This document shows, piece by piece, positions 35,070-43,650 of a stretch of DNA of 64,000 nucleotides. The notes under the pieces are model-generated. The model saw only the letters and a program-made list of their open reading frames with translations, was not told the origin of the DNA and ran no database searches. Each line of letters begins with the position of its first letter. Within the stretch, counting starts at the first letter, position 1. Source of the DNA: JBFLYO01 sp040756745 (GTDB lineage: Bacteria; Bacteroidota; Ignavibacteria; UBA10030; UBA6906); the NCBI GenBank assembly GCA_040756745.1, contig JBFLYO010000019.1:1-64000 (forward strand). Reading direction: 5' to 3'. A program made the translations under genes and the position numbers.

Positions 35070-36203
35070 TCACTGCGGAAGGAAGCGGCGGAGAACCTCA
35101 TTCATCCATTCGAATTCGATAAGGAATGCATCATGGCCTTGTGGGGAGGAAAGCTCAGCATACTCTCCTCGCGGGGTCAACGATGCCAGCGCTTTCTGCT
35201 CCTCCACCGGGTAGAGCACGTCTGAGGAAATGCCGATGGCGAGGAGGCGCGCCGTGATGTCCCCCAGCACGTCCTTCACCGGACCGCGGCCCGAGCCGAT
35301 GTCATGCGCATCCATCGCGCGCGTAAGCGTAATGTAGGTGTTCGCATCAAACCGGTCGACCAGTTTCTGCCCCTGGTAACGAAGATACGATTCCACCTTC
35401 CAATCGAGCTGCGACCTGGCAAAGAGCTGGATACGTTCGTGTCCGTCGCCGACAGACGGCGTTGATCGTCCAAAGCGGTCTTCAAATGAAGCCCGGCTCC
35501 TGTACCAGATCATAGCGATGCCCCGCGCGATTGCCAGTCCATGTGCCGGCTGTTCCGTGTAGTTTCCCTCCTGCCATGTGGGATCGTTCATGATCGCAAG
35601 CCGCTGGGTTTCGCTGATCCCAATGCACCACGCGGAATGTCTGGCGGACGTTGCGATCGGAATGATCGATTCCACCATCTCCGGAAACAGGATCGCCCAT
35701 TCAAGGGCCTGCATCCCGCCAAGTGAACCCCCGATCACCGTAACAAGACGCCGCACGCCGAGATGGTCGAGCAGGAGCTTCTGCGCACGCACCATGTCGC
35801 GCACGGTGATTGCGGGGAATGATGTGCGATAGGGTGTGGAGGTCGATGGATTGATGCTGGTCGGGCCGGTTGTGCCGTAGCAGCTGCCAAGGATGTTGGA
35901 TGTGATGACACAATGGCGCCTGGTATCGAGTCCCCGATGCGGACCGATGACGCCGCTGAACCACCCCGGAATAGTTTCACCATTGGAGAGCGCAGCATCG
36001 GCGGCATGTGCGTTGCCTGTGAGCGCGTGGCAGACGAGCACAGCGTTGGTCCCCTCGCTGTTCAGCTGCCCATGCGTCGTGTAGGCAATGTCGAGCCTCG
36101 ACAGCACCGCACCGCTTTCGAGGCGAAACGGGCCGGGCGCGGTGAACACCGTACCGTGGCGGGCGTTGGTTTCAGCTTGCGTATGTGAATGCGTGCTGTG
36201 CAT
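35070..36203 (-). CDS. metX: Homoserine O-acetyltransferase
   Basis: A 377-residue alpha/beta-hydrolase-fold enzyme making O-acetylhomoserine from homoserine and acetyl-CoA. The nucleophile elbow is VIGGSLGGMQALEWA, preceded by VCHALTGNAHAAD. The catalytic Asp region is ISSDVLYPVEEQ and the His is in SPQGHDAFLIE. NILGSCYGTTGPTSINP is the MetX substrate-loop signature. With hom and metY it makes homocysteine by direct sulphhydrylation. A 128-base gap with an inverted repeat separates it from hom. Confidence 0.96.
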   Translation of the reverse strand: MHSTHSHTQAETNARHGTVFTAPGPFRLESGAVLSRLDIAYTTHGQLNSEGTNAVLVCHALTGNAHAADAALSNGETIPGWFSGVIGPHRGLDTRRHCVITSNILGSCYGTTGPTSINPSTSTPYRTSFPAITVRDMVRAQKLLLDHLGVRRLVTVIGGSLGGMQALEWAILFPEMVESIIPIATSARHSAWCIGISETQRLAIMNDPTWQEGNYTEQPAHGLAIARGIAMIWYRSRASFEDRFGRSTPSVGDGHERIQLFARSQLDWKVESYLRYQGQKLVDRFDANTYITLTRAMDAHDIGSGRGPVKDVLGDITARLLAIGISSDVLYPVEEQKALASLTPRGEYAELSSPQGHDAFLIEFEWMNEVLRRFLPQ

Positions 36204-36217
36204 GCTCCTGAGAGTTG

Positions 36218-36338
36218 TCAGTAGTCAGAAGTCAGGAATCAGTTTGAGTGAGCACGTGGCACAAGTACTGGTTGAGATCGAGAACAAGACCAAGATCGAG
36301 GACGGATCGCAAGAATCCTTCTGATTTCTGACTACTGA
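36218..36338. repeat. AGTCAGAAG-type inverted repeat between hom and metX
   Basis: TCAGTAGTCAGAA (36218-36230) and TTCTGACTACTGA (36326-36338) are perfect 13-bp arms about 95 bases apart. The left arm continues as GTCAGGAATCAG, echoing CTGATT on the right. The interior carries GAGATCGAGAACAAGACCAAGATCGAG, akin to the GATTGA repeats. The right arm overlaps the 3' end of hom. A similar AGTCAGTAGTCAA occurs near 25437-25450. Confidence 0.75.
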
Positions 36339-37522
36339 TTTCTCCCAGCAGCTTCAATCAGGTCAGCAAGGATTCCGCGTGCAGTCAGCTCCGGTCCCGC
36401 GCCTGCCCCCTGGATGGTGAGCGGGAGCGGTGTATGGCGGTCGGACGAATATTGCACGGCATTCTCCGACGCCCTGAGCCGGGCGAAGAGGTTGCCGGCC
36501 GAGACTTCCGCAACCCCTGCGGCAGCCTGCGTACCGTCGAAGCGTGCAAGATAGACCAATCGATTGCCGCGGTCTGCCGCGGCGCGCACCCGGGAGCTCC
36601 ACACAGCATCGAGCGACGACAGACGACGTATGAACTCTGCTGGATCCTGAATAACCTGAAACTCAGGGGGTACCAGTCCCTGTACGCTGATCTCTTCGCG
36701 CTCGAGAGGGTAGCCGGCCTCGCGTGCGAGTATCAGGAGCTTGCGTGCGACATCTTCGCCCGACAGATCTGATGCGGGGTGGGGCTCGGTGAATCCTCTT
36801 GTGACGGCATCCCTGACAGCGTCGGAGAACGGCTTTCCCTCATTGAGTCTGCCGAACACGAACGAGAGTGTCCCGGAGAGCACCCCCTCAATGCGGTGGA
36901 CCCTGTCGCCGGTCTGCCGGAGATGTTCCAGGGTCCTGATCATCGGAGTCGCCGCACCAACCGTGGTCTCGTAGAAGTACTTTCGGCCCTCGGCATGTCC
37001 GAGCCGCCTGAGCTCCGCATAGTAGGGATACTCGAAGGTGTTGGCAATCTTGTTCGGGGTGACGATGCTGATCCCCGCACGGAGCAGGACGGCATACTGC
37101 CGCGCGATGAACGGGCTCGCCGTGCAATCGAGGAAAACCAGCGGCGCCCCGTGGTGCTCGAAGAGGCGAGCGGCGAACAATCCCCAATCAGAAGTCCCTC
37201 CGCCCGTCAGTCGCTCCGTCACGCTTGCGGGTGCGATCCCCTCGGCGTCCCAGGCCAGCCGCCGGCGATTGATCGCGCCAATGGTCGTCAGCTCGAGACG
37301 GTGTTCGTTCCTGAGCCAGGAGGATTTTTCCTGCAGGACTCGAAGGAACGCGCGCCCCACGAGTCCTGTCGCCCCTGCAATGGCAAGGGCTACCCGTGCG
37401 GGTGCGGCAGCGGGAGGAGTACCCCGCTCAAGGAATTCGAGCGCCCGCCGTCGGATGTTCCGTTCGACAGGGAGGGTTTCTGCGGCGTCCGCTGCGTGAA
37501 GCGCGCTTCCTGGATGGCTCAT
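36332..37522 (-). CDS. hom: Homoserine dehydrogenase
   Basis: A 396-residue enzyme reducing aspartate semialdehyde to homoserine. A Rossmann start VALAIAGATGLVGRAFL follows a 45-residue N-terminal extension (ERNIRRRALEFLERG). The catalytic domain has IVTPNKIANTFEYPYY, YETTVGAATPMIRTL, IEGVLSGTLSFVFGRL and FTEPHPASDLSGEDVARKLLILAREAGY. It resembles the dehydrogenase half of ThrA/MetL but lacks the aspartokinase domain and has no ACT domain. The start is five bases from the metY stop, so it is co-transcribed. Confidence 0.94.
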   Translation of the reverse strand: MSHPGSALHAADAAETLPVERNIRRRALEFLERGTPPAAAPARVALAIAGATGLVGRAFLRVLQEKSSWLRNEHRLELTTIGAINRRRLAWDAEGIAPASVTERLTGGGTSDWGLFAARLFEHHGAPLVFLDCTASPFIARQYAVLLRAGISIVTPNKIANTFEYPYYAELRRLGHAEGRKYFYETTVGAATPMIRTLEHLRQTGDRVHRIEGVLSGTLSFVFGRLNEGKPFSDAVRDAVTRGFTEPHPASDLSGEDVARKLLILAREAGYPLEREEISVQGLVPPEFQVIQDPAEFIRRLSSLDAVWSSRVRAAADRGNRLVYLARFDGTQAAAGVAEVSAGNLFARLRASENAVQYSSDRHTPLPLTIQGAGAGPELTARGILADLIEAAGRNQ

Positions 37523-37526
37523 CGGG

Positions 37527-38870
37527 TTACCCTTTCACTGTGACGGCGCTTTTCGCTGCGGCGGTCAGCGCGATGTCGAAATCCTCGAGGATATCGTCGA
37601 TGTGTTCGAGGCCAACCGACGCACGCACCAGCCCCGGTGTGACGCCCGATTCTTCCTGCTCGGCAGGGCCGAGCTGCTCGTGCGTCGTGGAAGCGGGATG
37701 GATGACGAGCGTCTTCGCATCGCCCACGTTCGCGACGTGGCTGGCGAGGTGTACGTTATCGATGAATGCGCGACCGGCCTCAAGTCCTCCCTTTACCCCA
37801 AAGACCACGATGCTGCCGAAATGGCCTGACCGGAGATACTTCTTTGCGAGCTCGTGGTACGGATGGTCTTCCAGGCCTGGATACCAGACCCACTCCACGC
37901 GGCTGTCGCGCTGGAGCCACCGCGCGAGGGTGAGCGCATTCTCGTTGTGTCTGTCCACGCGCAGGGAGAGCGTCTCCAGTCCCTGCGTGAGAAGGAACGA
38001 GTTGAACGGGCTCTGACAGGGCCCGAGGTCGCGCAATCCTTCAACCCGGGCGCGGATGATGAATGCGATATTGCCGAGGGGACTGCCGGCGCCGAACGCC
38101 TCCCAGAAATTCAGGCCGTGATACCCAGGACTCGGGGTCGTGAACACGGGGAAGTTGCCGTTTGCCCAGTTGAATTTCCCGGAATCGACGATGACCCCGC
38201 CGATCGTGGTCCCGTGGCCGCCGATCCATTTCGTTGCGGAGTGGACAACAATGTCCGCGCCGAACGCAATGGGTCGGCAGAGATAACCCGCAGCGCCGAA
38301 CGTGTTGTCCACGATGAGGGGAATCCCGTGCTTGTGCGCTACCTGCGCCACGGCTTCGATATCGGCAATGTTCAGGCGGGGATTGCCGATCGTTTCAAGA
38401 TACAATGCTTTCGTCCGGCGATTGATGACTTTCTCAAAGTCCGACGGTGCATCCCCCTTGACAAATGAGACGTTGATCCCGAGCCGGGGGAACGTGACCT
38501 TGAACTGGTTGTACGTCCCGCCGTACAGGTAGCTGGTCGAGACGATGTTGTCCCCCGCCTGCGCGATCGTCGCGATGGTGAGAAACTGCGCCGCCTGACC
38601 CGAAGATGTGGCCAGCGCCGCGGCTCCTCCTTCAAGTGCCGCAATCCGTTCCTCGAACACCGCGGTGGTGGGGTTCATGATGCGTGTGTAGATGTTGCCG
38701 AATTCCCGAAGGCCGAACAGGTTTGCCGCGTGCGTGGTGTCGTTGAACTGGTACGATGTCGTCTGAAAGATCGGAAGCGCTCGCGCTCCGGTACCGGGAT
38801 CAGGTTGCTGACCCGCGTGGAGCTGGAGCGTTTCATAGCGGTAGTTCCTCTTTTTTCCGTTGGTGCTCAT
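37527..38870 (-). CDS. metY: O-acetylhomoserine sulfhydrylase (aminocarboxypropyltransferase)
   Basis: A 447-residue PLP enzyme making homocysteine from O-acetylhomoserine and sulphide. It has LQLHAGQQPDPGTGARALPI and SYQFNDTTHAANLFGL at the N-terminus. The PLP Lys is in VVHSATKWIGGHGTTIGG, and the sequence ends GLVRASVGLEHIDDILEDF. Length and the long insertion after the Lys are typical for MetY rather than MetB/MetZ. It is the first gene of metY-hom-(metX), read from a promoter about 385 bases upstream through a structured leader. Confidence 0.96.
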   Translation of the reverse strand: MSTNGKKRNYRYETLQLHAGQQPDPGTGARALPIFQTTSYQFNDTTHAANLFGLREFGNIYTRIMNPTTAVFEERIAALEGGAAALATSSGQAAQFLTIATIAQAGDNIVSTSYLYGGTYNQFKVTFPRLGINVSFVKGDAPSDFEKVINRRTKALYLETIGNPRLNIADIEAVAQVAHKHGIPLIVDNTFGAAGYLCRPIAFGADIVVHSATKWIGGHGTTIGGVIVDSGKFNWANGNFPVFTTPSPGYHGLNFWEAFGAGSPLGNIAFIIRARVEGLRDLGPCQSPFNSFLLTQGLETLSLRVDRHNENALTLARWLQRDSRVEWVWYPGLEDHPYHELAKKYLRSGHFGSIVVFGVKGGLEAGRAFIDNVHLASHVANVGDAKTLVIHPASTTHEQLGPAEQEESGVTPGLVRASVGLEHIDDILEDFDIALTAAAKSAVTVKG

Positions 38871-38910
38871 GACTTCTTCCTCCCGATTATGGACGAACTC
38901 TGGTAAAACG

Positions 38911-38945
38911 AAAAAAGCCTGCTGCTAAATCGGCTGCAACAGGCT
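38911..38945 (-). terminator. Intrinsic terminator/attenuator before metY
   Basis: On the minus strand AGCCTGTTGC pairs with GCAGCAGGCT (ten pairs including one G-U) around a ten-base loop, followed by six U (38911-38916). The G-U pair works only on the minus-strand RNA, so the orientation fits metY. It ends about 40 bases before the start codon, as expected for transcription attenuation. Confidence 0.75.
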
Positions 38946-38952
38946 GGGCCTT

Positions 38953-39231
38953 TTTAGCAGTTTTTTAAGTGGCTGCAATACGGCGCAACTCCCACTGTAC
39001 TGTACCCGTCGGGCCGTTTTACGCCCTTCGGGGATACAGCGATGGCATGCTATCCGTACCTCCACCCCCCGAGCGAAGGGAGGTTAAAAACACGAAACCC
39101 CCGCCAGCGGCGAGGGTTCTCGAACACGAACGCGTCTCACTTTGGCGCTTTAGCGATTTGTTTTCTGTCGCTGCAAGTTGCCCTTAACTCGCGACAGCTG
39201 TTTAGCACTTATTTAAGGTCGCTGCAAGTTG
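38953..39231. repeat. TTTAGC-(N)-GCTGCAA repeat array
   Basis: Three units of 26-32 bases at 38953-38978, 39149-39180 and 39201-39231. Each begins TTTAGC, has a T/A-rich middle that can fold back (ACTT...AAGT) and ends GCTGCAA; two end GCTGCAAGTTG. They lie inside the metY leader. The word pattern is one I associate with dispersed intergenic repeats in related genomes, which is recollection only. Confidence 0.6.
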
Positions 39232-39253
39232 GCGTAAATTACGACCGTATTTC

Positions 39254-39282
39254 AATATAATGCGCGAGACGCCTCATGTCAA
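39254..39282 (-). promoter_or_regulatory. Putative promoter of metY-hom-metX
   Basis: Minus strand: TTGACA (39277-39282), 17 bases, TATATT (39254-39259). Identical in both hexamers and spacing to the rsmA and arsR promoters. Confidence 0.65.
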
Positions 39283-39301
39283 GTGAATTATCAGTTTTTT
39301 T

Positions 39302-41566
39302 TCAAGGTTTCAGGATGTCAACTTCCCGCGCAGCCGTCACCGTCTGCACGCGCTTCCTGTCCTTCACCGCAATTGTCAGGAGATGTCGACCTGCCCTTAC
39401 CTTGCTGACGTCAAGTGGAGCAAATTCCTGCGCTGTCTCCTCACTCCCTTCGCGTGACCTTTCCGCGACCACGACCGCCGCTTCATCGGGGTTCTCCGGA
39501 TCGATTACCGGCGGCTTCTCCCCGGACTTCAGCGGCGTGAGATAATAGCGCGCAGTGTACGCTGTCTTCCCGTCGGCATCCTTCACGAGTCCGTACACAT
39601 GCAGGTAGGTATAGAGAGGGTGATCGCTCCTGTAGGCAGAGAACGGACTCGGCACAACCTTCACCCCGTCGATGTCCATGGTGCTCTTGATCGCCGAGGG
39701 GATCAGGTACTGGATGTCGCTCAGCGATAGTTCGGGGGACGGCACCGGGATCGTTTTATCGATCCTCCAACTGCCGAATGAGTTACCTTCGAGGGAGCGG
39801 ACGTGCATCGCAATCGTGTAGGTGCCAGGTGGAATGAGATAGCGATAGAGATTCGTGAAGGCATCCTTTTCATTCAGTGTGGCCGGGACTACCATGGTGT
39901 CCACCTTCTGCAGGGCGATCGGACCGCTGCGGTGGCGGATCGAAATCCCGGTTTCGCAGGGGATAGAGTCTCCCGTTGTCTTTCTTCCTGCAGCAAGCAT
40001 GCTCAGGGGGACCGCATAACTAATGTCCAGCAGCGCCTTGGCCCCGCTCCCGCGGAAGGCATCGACGGAATACGAAAGCCGGAATGTTGTTACCTCCTTC
40101 GGCCAGACATGCTCGTCAGAGCTCAGTCCATCGCTTACCGTCTCCCTGGACTCTTCCCGGAATTCATCCCTCGTCCGTGCCGCAATTGACGCATCGTTGC
40201 GCAGGAGATCGGCGAACCTGATGTCCCACGTGCTCAACGCTTCAAGCTGCGCGGCGTCGTTGGGGTACGGAATTAGTCGCCAGTTGTTTCCTGAGGCATT
40301 CCGTTTCTGAAAGTGGAAGATCCGTCGTGCCGTCCCCGCAGTTGCGTCGTACAACCACGATTCAAGGTCGCTGGCGGAACGAAGGGACCGTTGGATGGAC
40401 GACGGCTGTCCGTGGCGTATATAGATGAGTCCTTCGTCGTTGAATTCCTCATTCAGGGCATATGATGCGGGGAATGTGAGTTCTCTATATCTGTCCGGAT
40501 TGTTGAACCCCGTCCGGAAGCCGGTGTATTCGAAATTCTCCTCGGCGTACACCAACCTGCGGTAGTGTTCGCCGATGCGGATGTTGGAGCGGGATGCCGC
40601 GGCAGGATTCCGGGAGCTCCAGAAGGCGCGGAAGAACCCGGCTTTCTTCGCAGGGGAATCCAGGCTGCGGTACAGTGCGAGTTCGCGGTCAGTCACCAGA
40701 TACTTGACGTCCTCGAAGACGATATCGGCGCCGAGTTGCGTGAAGATCTGATTGATCGCATCCCGCGCATGAGCCTCCGCCCCGGCGAGGTCGCCGCGCT
40801 GCGCGTCAATCCGCGCAAGCGTCAAATGCAGGAGCTGGGTGATGGGAAGGGCTCCTGAGGTGAGGAGGCGTTGAAGCACCGAGTCTGCTTCGTCGAGGTG
40901 CTTCTCGCGCCGCAGGGCCTCGGCAAGGAAGCACTCCGCGATAGGCGTCTGCTCGCGTTGGAGCCAGGGGATGGCGCTGGCACGGTCGTCGGCGACGAAC
41001 GCACGGTAGATTTTGAACAATCCAATCCTCGGGGCCGCGAGATCGGGACGGACGCGCAGCTGGGTGTGTCCCGCTGCGATTGCTTCAGGAAAATCTCCCC
41101 TGTACGCAAGCAGTCTTGCGTACTGGTAGAATACGTCATCGTACGCTGAATCGCGCCGGATGACCCGCTGAAAGTAGTCGCGCGCGTTGTTCCAGTCCTT
41201 ATTGCGGAGAAGCCAGGCCTTCGTCTTGCCCACTTCCCGGAACGTAATGCCCGCATAGTACTGCGCTGCGACGTCTGCGGTGTCGCGTTCCAGGATGTTC
41301 AGGAAACAGTCCTCGGCTTCGCCGTATTCGTTCAGTTGGAGAAGTGCTTTCCCCCGCCCCAGCAGAGCTTCCCGGTTGTTCTCGTCCAGCGCCAGCGCCT
41401 CTTCGTACACCCGGCAGGCCTCAATGGGCTTTCCGCGGGCGAGTTCCGTGTTGGCGACTGCGGTCAGGGAGTCGACCCGCACGACCTGTGCGGGTGCGCC
41501 CGCAGCACCAGCGATGACGATAGCGCCCAACGCGCCAATGCGCCAGGCGGAAGCGACTGTGTTCAT
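39302..41566 (-). CDS. Exported TPR protein with GWxTD domain
   Basis: A 754-residue protein. A signal peptide (IGALGAIVIAGAAGAPAQ) is followed by tetratricopeptide repeats (RVYEEALALDENNREALLGRGKALLQLNEYGEAEDCFLNIL) to about residue 260. A GWxTD-type domain then has FFRAFWSSRNPAAAS and EHYRRLVYAEENF. The C-terminal half is beta-rich (YRYLIPPGTYTIAMHVRSLEG). GWxTD proteins are typical of Bacteroidota/FCB genomes and of unknown function. The ATG at 41566 starts the signal peptide; 41602 is an alternative. Confidence 0.8.
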   Translation of the reverse strand: MNTVASAWRIGALGAIVIAGAAGAPAQVVRVDSLTAVANTELARGKPIEACRVYEEALALDENNREALLGRGKALLQLNEYGEAEDCFLNILERDTADVAAQYYAGITFREVGKTKAWLLRNKDWNNARDYFQRVIRRDSAYDDVFYQYARLLAYRGDFPEAIAAGHTQLRVRPDLAAPRIGLFKIYRAFVADDRASAIPWLQREQTPIAECFLAEALRREKHLDEADSVLQRLLTSGALPITQLLHLTLARIDAQRGDLAGAEAHARDAINQIFTQLGADIVFEDVKYLVTDRELALYRSLDSPAKKAGFFRAFWSSRNPAAASRSNIRIGEHYRRLVYAEENFEYTGFRTGFNNPDRYRELTFPASYALNEEFNDEGLIYIRHGQPSSIQRSLRSASDLESWLYDATAGTARRIFHFQKRNASGNNWRLIPYPNDAAQLEALSTWDIRFADLLRNDASIAARTRDEFREESRETVSDGLSSDEHVWPKEVTTFRLSYSVDAFRGSGAKALLDISYAVPLSMLAAGRKTTGDSIPCETGISIRHRSGPIALQKVDTMVVPATLNEKDAFTNLYRYLIPPGTYTIAMHVRSLEGNSFGSWRIDKTIPVPSPELSLSDIQYLIPSAIKSTMDIDGVKVVPSPFSAYRSDHPLYTYLHVYGLVKDADGKTAYTARYYLTPLKSGEKPPVIDPENPDEAAVVVAERSREGSEETAQEFAPLDVSKVRAGRHLLTIAVKDRKRVQTVTAAREVDILKP

Positions 41567-41635
41567 GGCAGGAGTGTGGTGATCTTCCCCCATCATGTTC
41601 AACGCACCGAACCGGTGAAAAGATTCAGGGCAATT

Positions 41636-42574
41636 TCACTGTTCGCCAATGTCGGGCGCGCGGCGTCGATTCCGCGCAACCGATGCGAGGATGGAAACGC
41701 CCAGGATTCCGGCCACAACGATGAGCGACACGACGATTGGGATGTGCAAGAATCCCTCTGCCAGCATCTTTACGCCAATGAAGATCAGAACGAGTGACAG
41801 GCCGTAGCTGAGGTACGCGAAACTGTTCATCATGCCTGACAGGAGAAAATACAGCGCACGGAGCCCAAGAATCGCGAAGACATTGGACGAATACACAATG
41901 AACGGGTCGCGCGTTACGCCGAAGACAGCAGGGATCGAATCCACTGCAAATACCACATCGGTCGTCTCCACGGTGATGAGGACGAGGAGGAGCGGTGTGA
42001 TGAAGAGCCTGCCCCCGCGGCGGACGATAAATTTTGGCGTTTCATACCCCGGCAAAACCGGGAAGAACCGCCTCGCCAGACGGATGAACACGTTCTTGTC
42101 GGGGTGCACCTCCACCTCCTTCTGAAACATCATCTTCCAGCCGCTGACAATCAGGATAACGCCGAAGACGTAGAGGATCCAATCAAAGCGCGCGATCAGC
42201 GTGGCGCCCAGAGCGATGAAGATCGACCGCATGATGAGCGCTCCCAGGACGCCCCAGAAGAGGACCTTGTGCTGGAACTGTGACGGAACGCCGAAGTACG
42301 AGAAGATGACCAGGAAGACGAAAATGTTATCGACCGACAGGGCCTTCTCGATCAGATACCCGGCCAGAAATTCAAGTGCCGTGACATGTCCCGCGTACCA
42401 GAACAGTCCCGCGTTGAACAGGAGGGAGAGCGTCACCCAGACCACGCTCCAGATGGCGGCCTCGCGGGTGCTCACGCTGTGGGCCTTGCGGTGGAAGACC
42501 CCGAGGTCGAGGGCGAGGAGTGCGATGATGAAGAGATTGAACAGGACAAACAAGAGCGTTTCATTCTGCGGCAT
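41636..42574 (-). CDS. TerC/Alx-family integral membrane protein
   Basis: A 312-residue protein with about nine helices. It carries the TerC signature LIEKALSVDNIFVFLVIFSYF and the second acidic motif VETTDVVFAVDSIPAVFGVTRD. The conserved Asp/Glu residues probably bind metal; Alx-type members export Mn2+ and others help metal loading of secreted enzymes. Only six bases separate it from the upstream esterase gene, so a Mn riboswitch before it is not possible here. Confidence 0.93.
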   Translation of the reverse strand: MPQNETLLFVLFNLFIIALLALDLGVFHRKAHSVSTREAAIWSVVWVTLSLLFNAGLFWYAGHVTALEFLAGYLIEKALSVDNIFVFLVIFSYFGVPSQFQHKVLFWGVLGALIMRSIFIALGATLIARFDWILYVFGVILIVSGWKMMFQKEVEVHPDKNVFIRLARRFFPVLPGYETPKFIVRRGGRLFITPLLLVLITVETTDVVFAVDSIPAVFGVTRDPFIVYSSNVFAILGLRALYFLLSGMMNSFAYLSYGLSLVLIFIGVKMLAEGFLHIPIVVSLIVVAGILGVSILASVARNRRRAPDIGEQ

Positions 42575-42580
42575 GGCGCG

Positions 42581-43246
42581 TCACCTTCCGTTCGCGAGAA
42601 GCAACCCGTTCAGGAACGTTGCCGCATCGTCAAGGGTCTGCTGGCTGATCTCATGACCCATGGGATATTCCCTGTACGTTATCTGTGCCGGACTCGCCGT
42701 GAGAAGGTCTCGTGCCGCGCGGGCGGCTTCAACAGGGATCACTGGATCGAGAGTCCCGTGCGCGATGAAGTAGCTGAGATTCCCTACGTCCTTCCACCGG
42801 TACTCCATGCCTGCCACCATGGGCAAGTAACCGCTGTGTGCCAACACGCCGCGGAATAATCCGGGCCTGGTGAGTGAGAGCGCATAGCCCATGACGGTGC
42901 CCATGCTGAAGCCGAAAAGAAACAGCTTGGCCGGATCAATGGGATAGTGCGACAGGGCGTCGTCAACGAAATGAGAGAGTCTATCATAACTCGTTCTGAA
43001 CATCATTGGATCGGGGGCACCGCCCTGGCCGGCATCGTACCAGGTGTATCCTCCTCCCATCGACCATGAAAACGGAGCGCGAACGCTCAAAATGAGGAGT
43101 CGATGGTCAAAGTGCTCGGCGAGGCCCAACAGGTCCTCCTCGTCCGCCCCGCGGCCATGCATCATGATGACGGCCGGATACGTGGTGGTTCCGCCGATTT
43201 CCGGAGCGACCACAAGGTGATGGAGCGTCGTTGCGATGGGGATCAT
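42581..43246 (-). CDS. Phospholipase/carboxylesterase family protein
   Basis: A 221-residue cytosolic alpha/beta-hydrolase. It has VIMMHGRGADEEDLL (oxyanion side), nucleophile FGFSMGTVMGYALSL, Asp in AHGTLDPVIPVEAA and His in YPMGHEISQQ. It resembles YpfH/acyl-protein thioesterase-like hydrolases. The substrate is unknown. Confidence 0.88.
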   Translation of the reverse strand: MIPIATTLHHLVVAPEIGGTTTYPAVIMMHGRGADEEDLLGLAEHFDHRLLILSVRAPFSWSMGGGYTWYDAGQGGAPDPMMFRTSYDRLSHFVDDALSHYPIDPAKLFLFGFSMGTVMGYALSLTRPGLFRGVLAHSGYLPMVAGMEYRWKDVGNLSYFIAHGTLDPVIPVEAARAARDLLTASPAQITYREYPMGHEISQQTLDDAATFLNGLLLANGR

Positions 43247-43275
43247 GTATCACGGCGTAGGGTGAACGGTCTGAC

Positions 43276-43303
43276 AAGATACAGAATTCAAGGCGGGGAA
43301 CAA
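43276..43303 (-). promoter_or_regulatory. Putative promoter of the esterase-terC unit
   Basis: Minus strand: TTGTTC (43298-43303), 16 bases, TATCTT (43276-43281). It is weaker than the other sites because the spacer is one shorter. Confidence 0.35.
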
Positions 43304-43324
43304 AGAGGATGCGGTGGAGCGGAA

Positions 43325-43626
43325 TCAGGCGGGCAGCTCAGCGTGGAACAGTGGGGCATACACGTCGTAGTCGCGTCGACTGAACACAACAAACCGGACA
43401 TCGGCAATTGACTGTTCATTTTGCACAAAATCACTGACGGTGCTGACCGCAATGCGCGACGCACGCTCGATGGGAAAACCGTACGCACCCGTAGAAATGG
43501 AAGGGAAGGCGATGCTCTTCAGAGGGAAGAATTCGTGGCGTCGACGATCGCATCGACATCCTGTTCCGTGATGTCGCCGGTGAGGAGCGTCAGCGTGCAA
43601 TGACCAATCTGTCGCGTGAGCGACAA
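43325..43626 (-). pseudogene. Macro-domain protein, broken by internal deletion
   Basis: From a TTG at 43626 the minus strand reads IGHCTLTLLTGDITEQDVDAI, VDATNSSL and then stop: the first strand and Asn loop of a macro domain (usual form DAIVNAANSSL). The next frame immediately gives LKSIAFPSISTGAYGFP and RDYDVYAPLFHAELPA, the macro-domain C-terminus. The middle, about 80 residues including the GGGVDGAI ligand loop, is missing and the frame is shifted. The remnant lies 24 bases after rtcB and was probably its operon partner. Macro domains bind ADP-ribose and related nucleotides. Confidence 0.8.
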
Positions 43627-43650
43627 CGGTGCGCCTTTCGTGAAATGGTA

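Larger units (their letters stand above)
38871..39253 (-). promoter_or_regulatory. Long structured 5' leader of the methionine operon, class unknown
   Basis: This is about 375 bases of untranslated leader between the promoter and metY. It contains several hairpins, among them AACCC/GGGTT with CGCC/GGCG at 39096-39118. The plus-strand pattern TTTAGC...GCTGCAA is repeated at 39201-39231, 39149-39180 and 38953-38978, with a degenerate copy at 38924-38940. An intrinsic terminator lies just before metY. I found no SAM-I, SAM-II or SAH riboswitch core. Attenuation control by methionine/SAM is inferred from position. A short frame of nine codons (ATG on the minus strand near 39047) lies inside. Confidence 0.5.

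Noticed and set aside
38871..39253. SAM-I riboswitch upstream of metY
   Set aside because: The conserved SAM-I core words and the four-way junction order could not be found on either strand.
38969..39260. Small plus-strand ORFs in the metY leader (with SLQVALN-like translations)
   Set aside because: They translate the repeat units and hairpins in reverse orientation to the operon and have no independent support.
42574..42581. yybP-ykoY manganese riboswitch before the TerC gene
   Set aside because: Only six bases separate the TerC start from the upstream esterase gene, leaving no room for the element.
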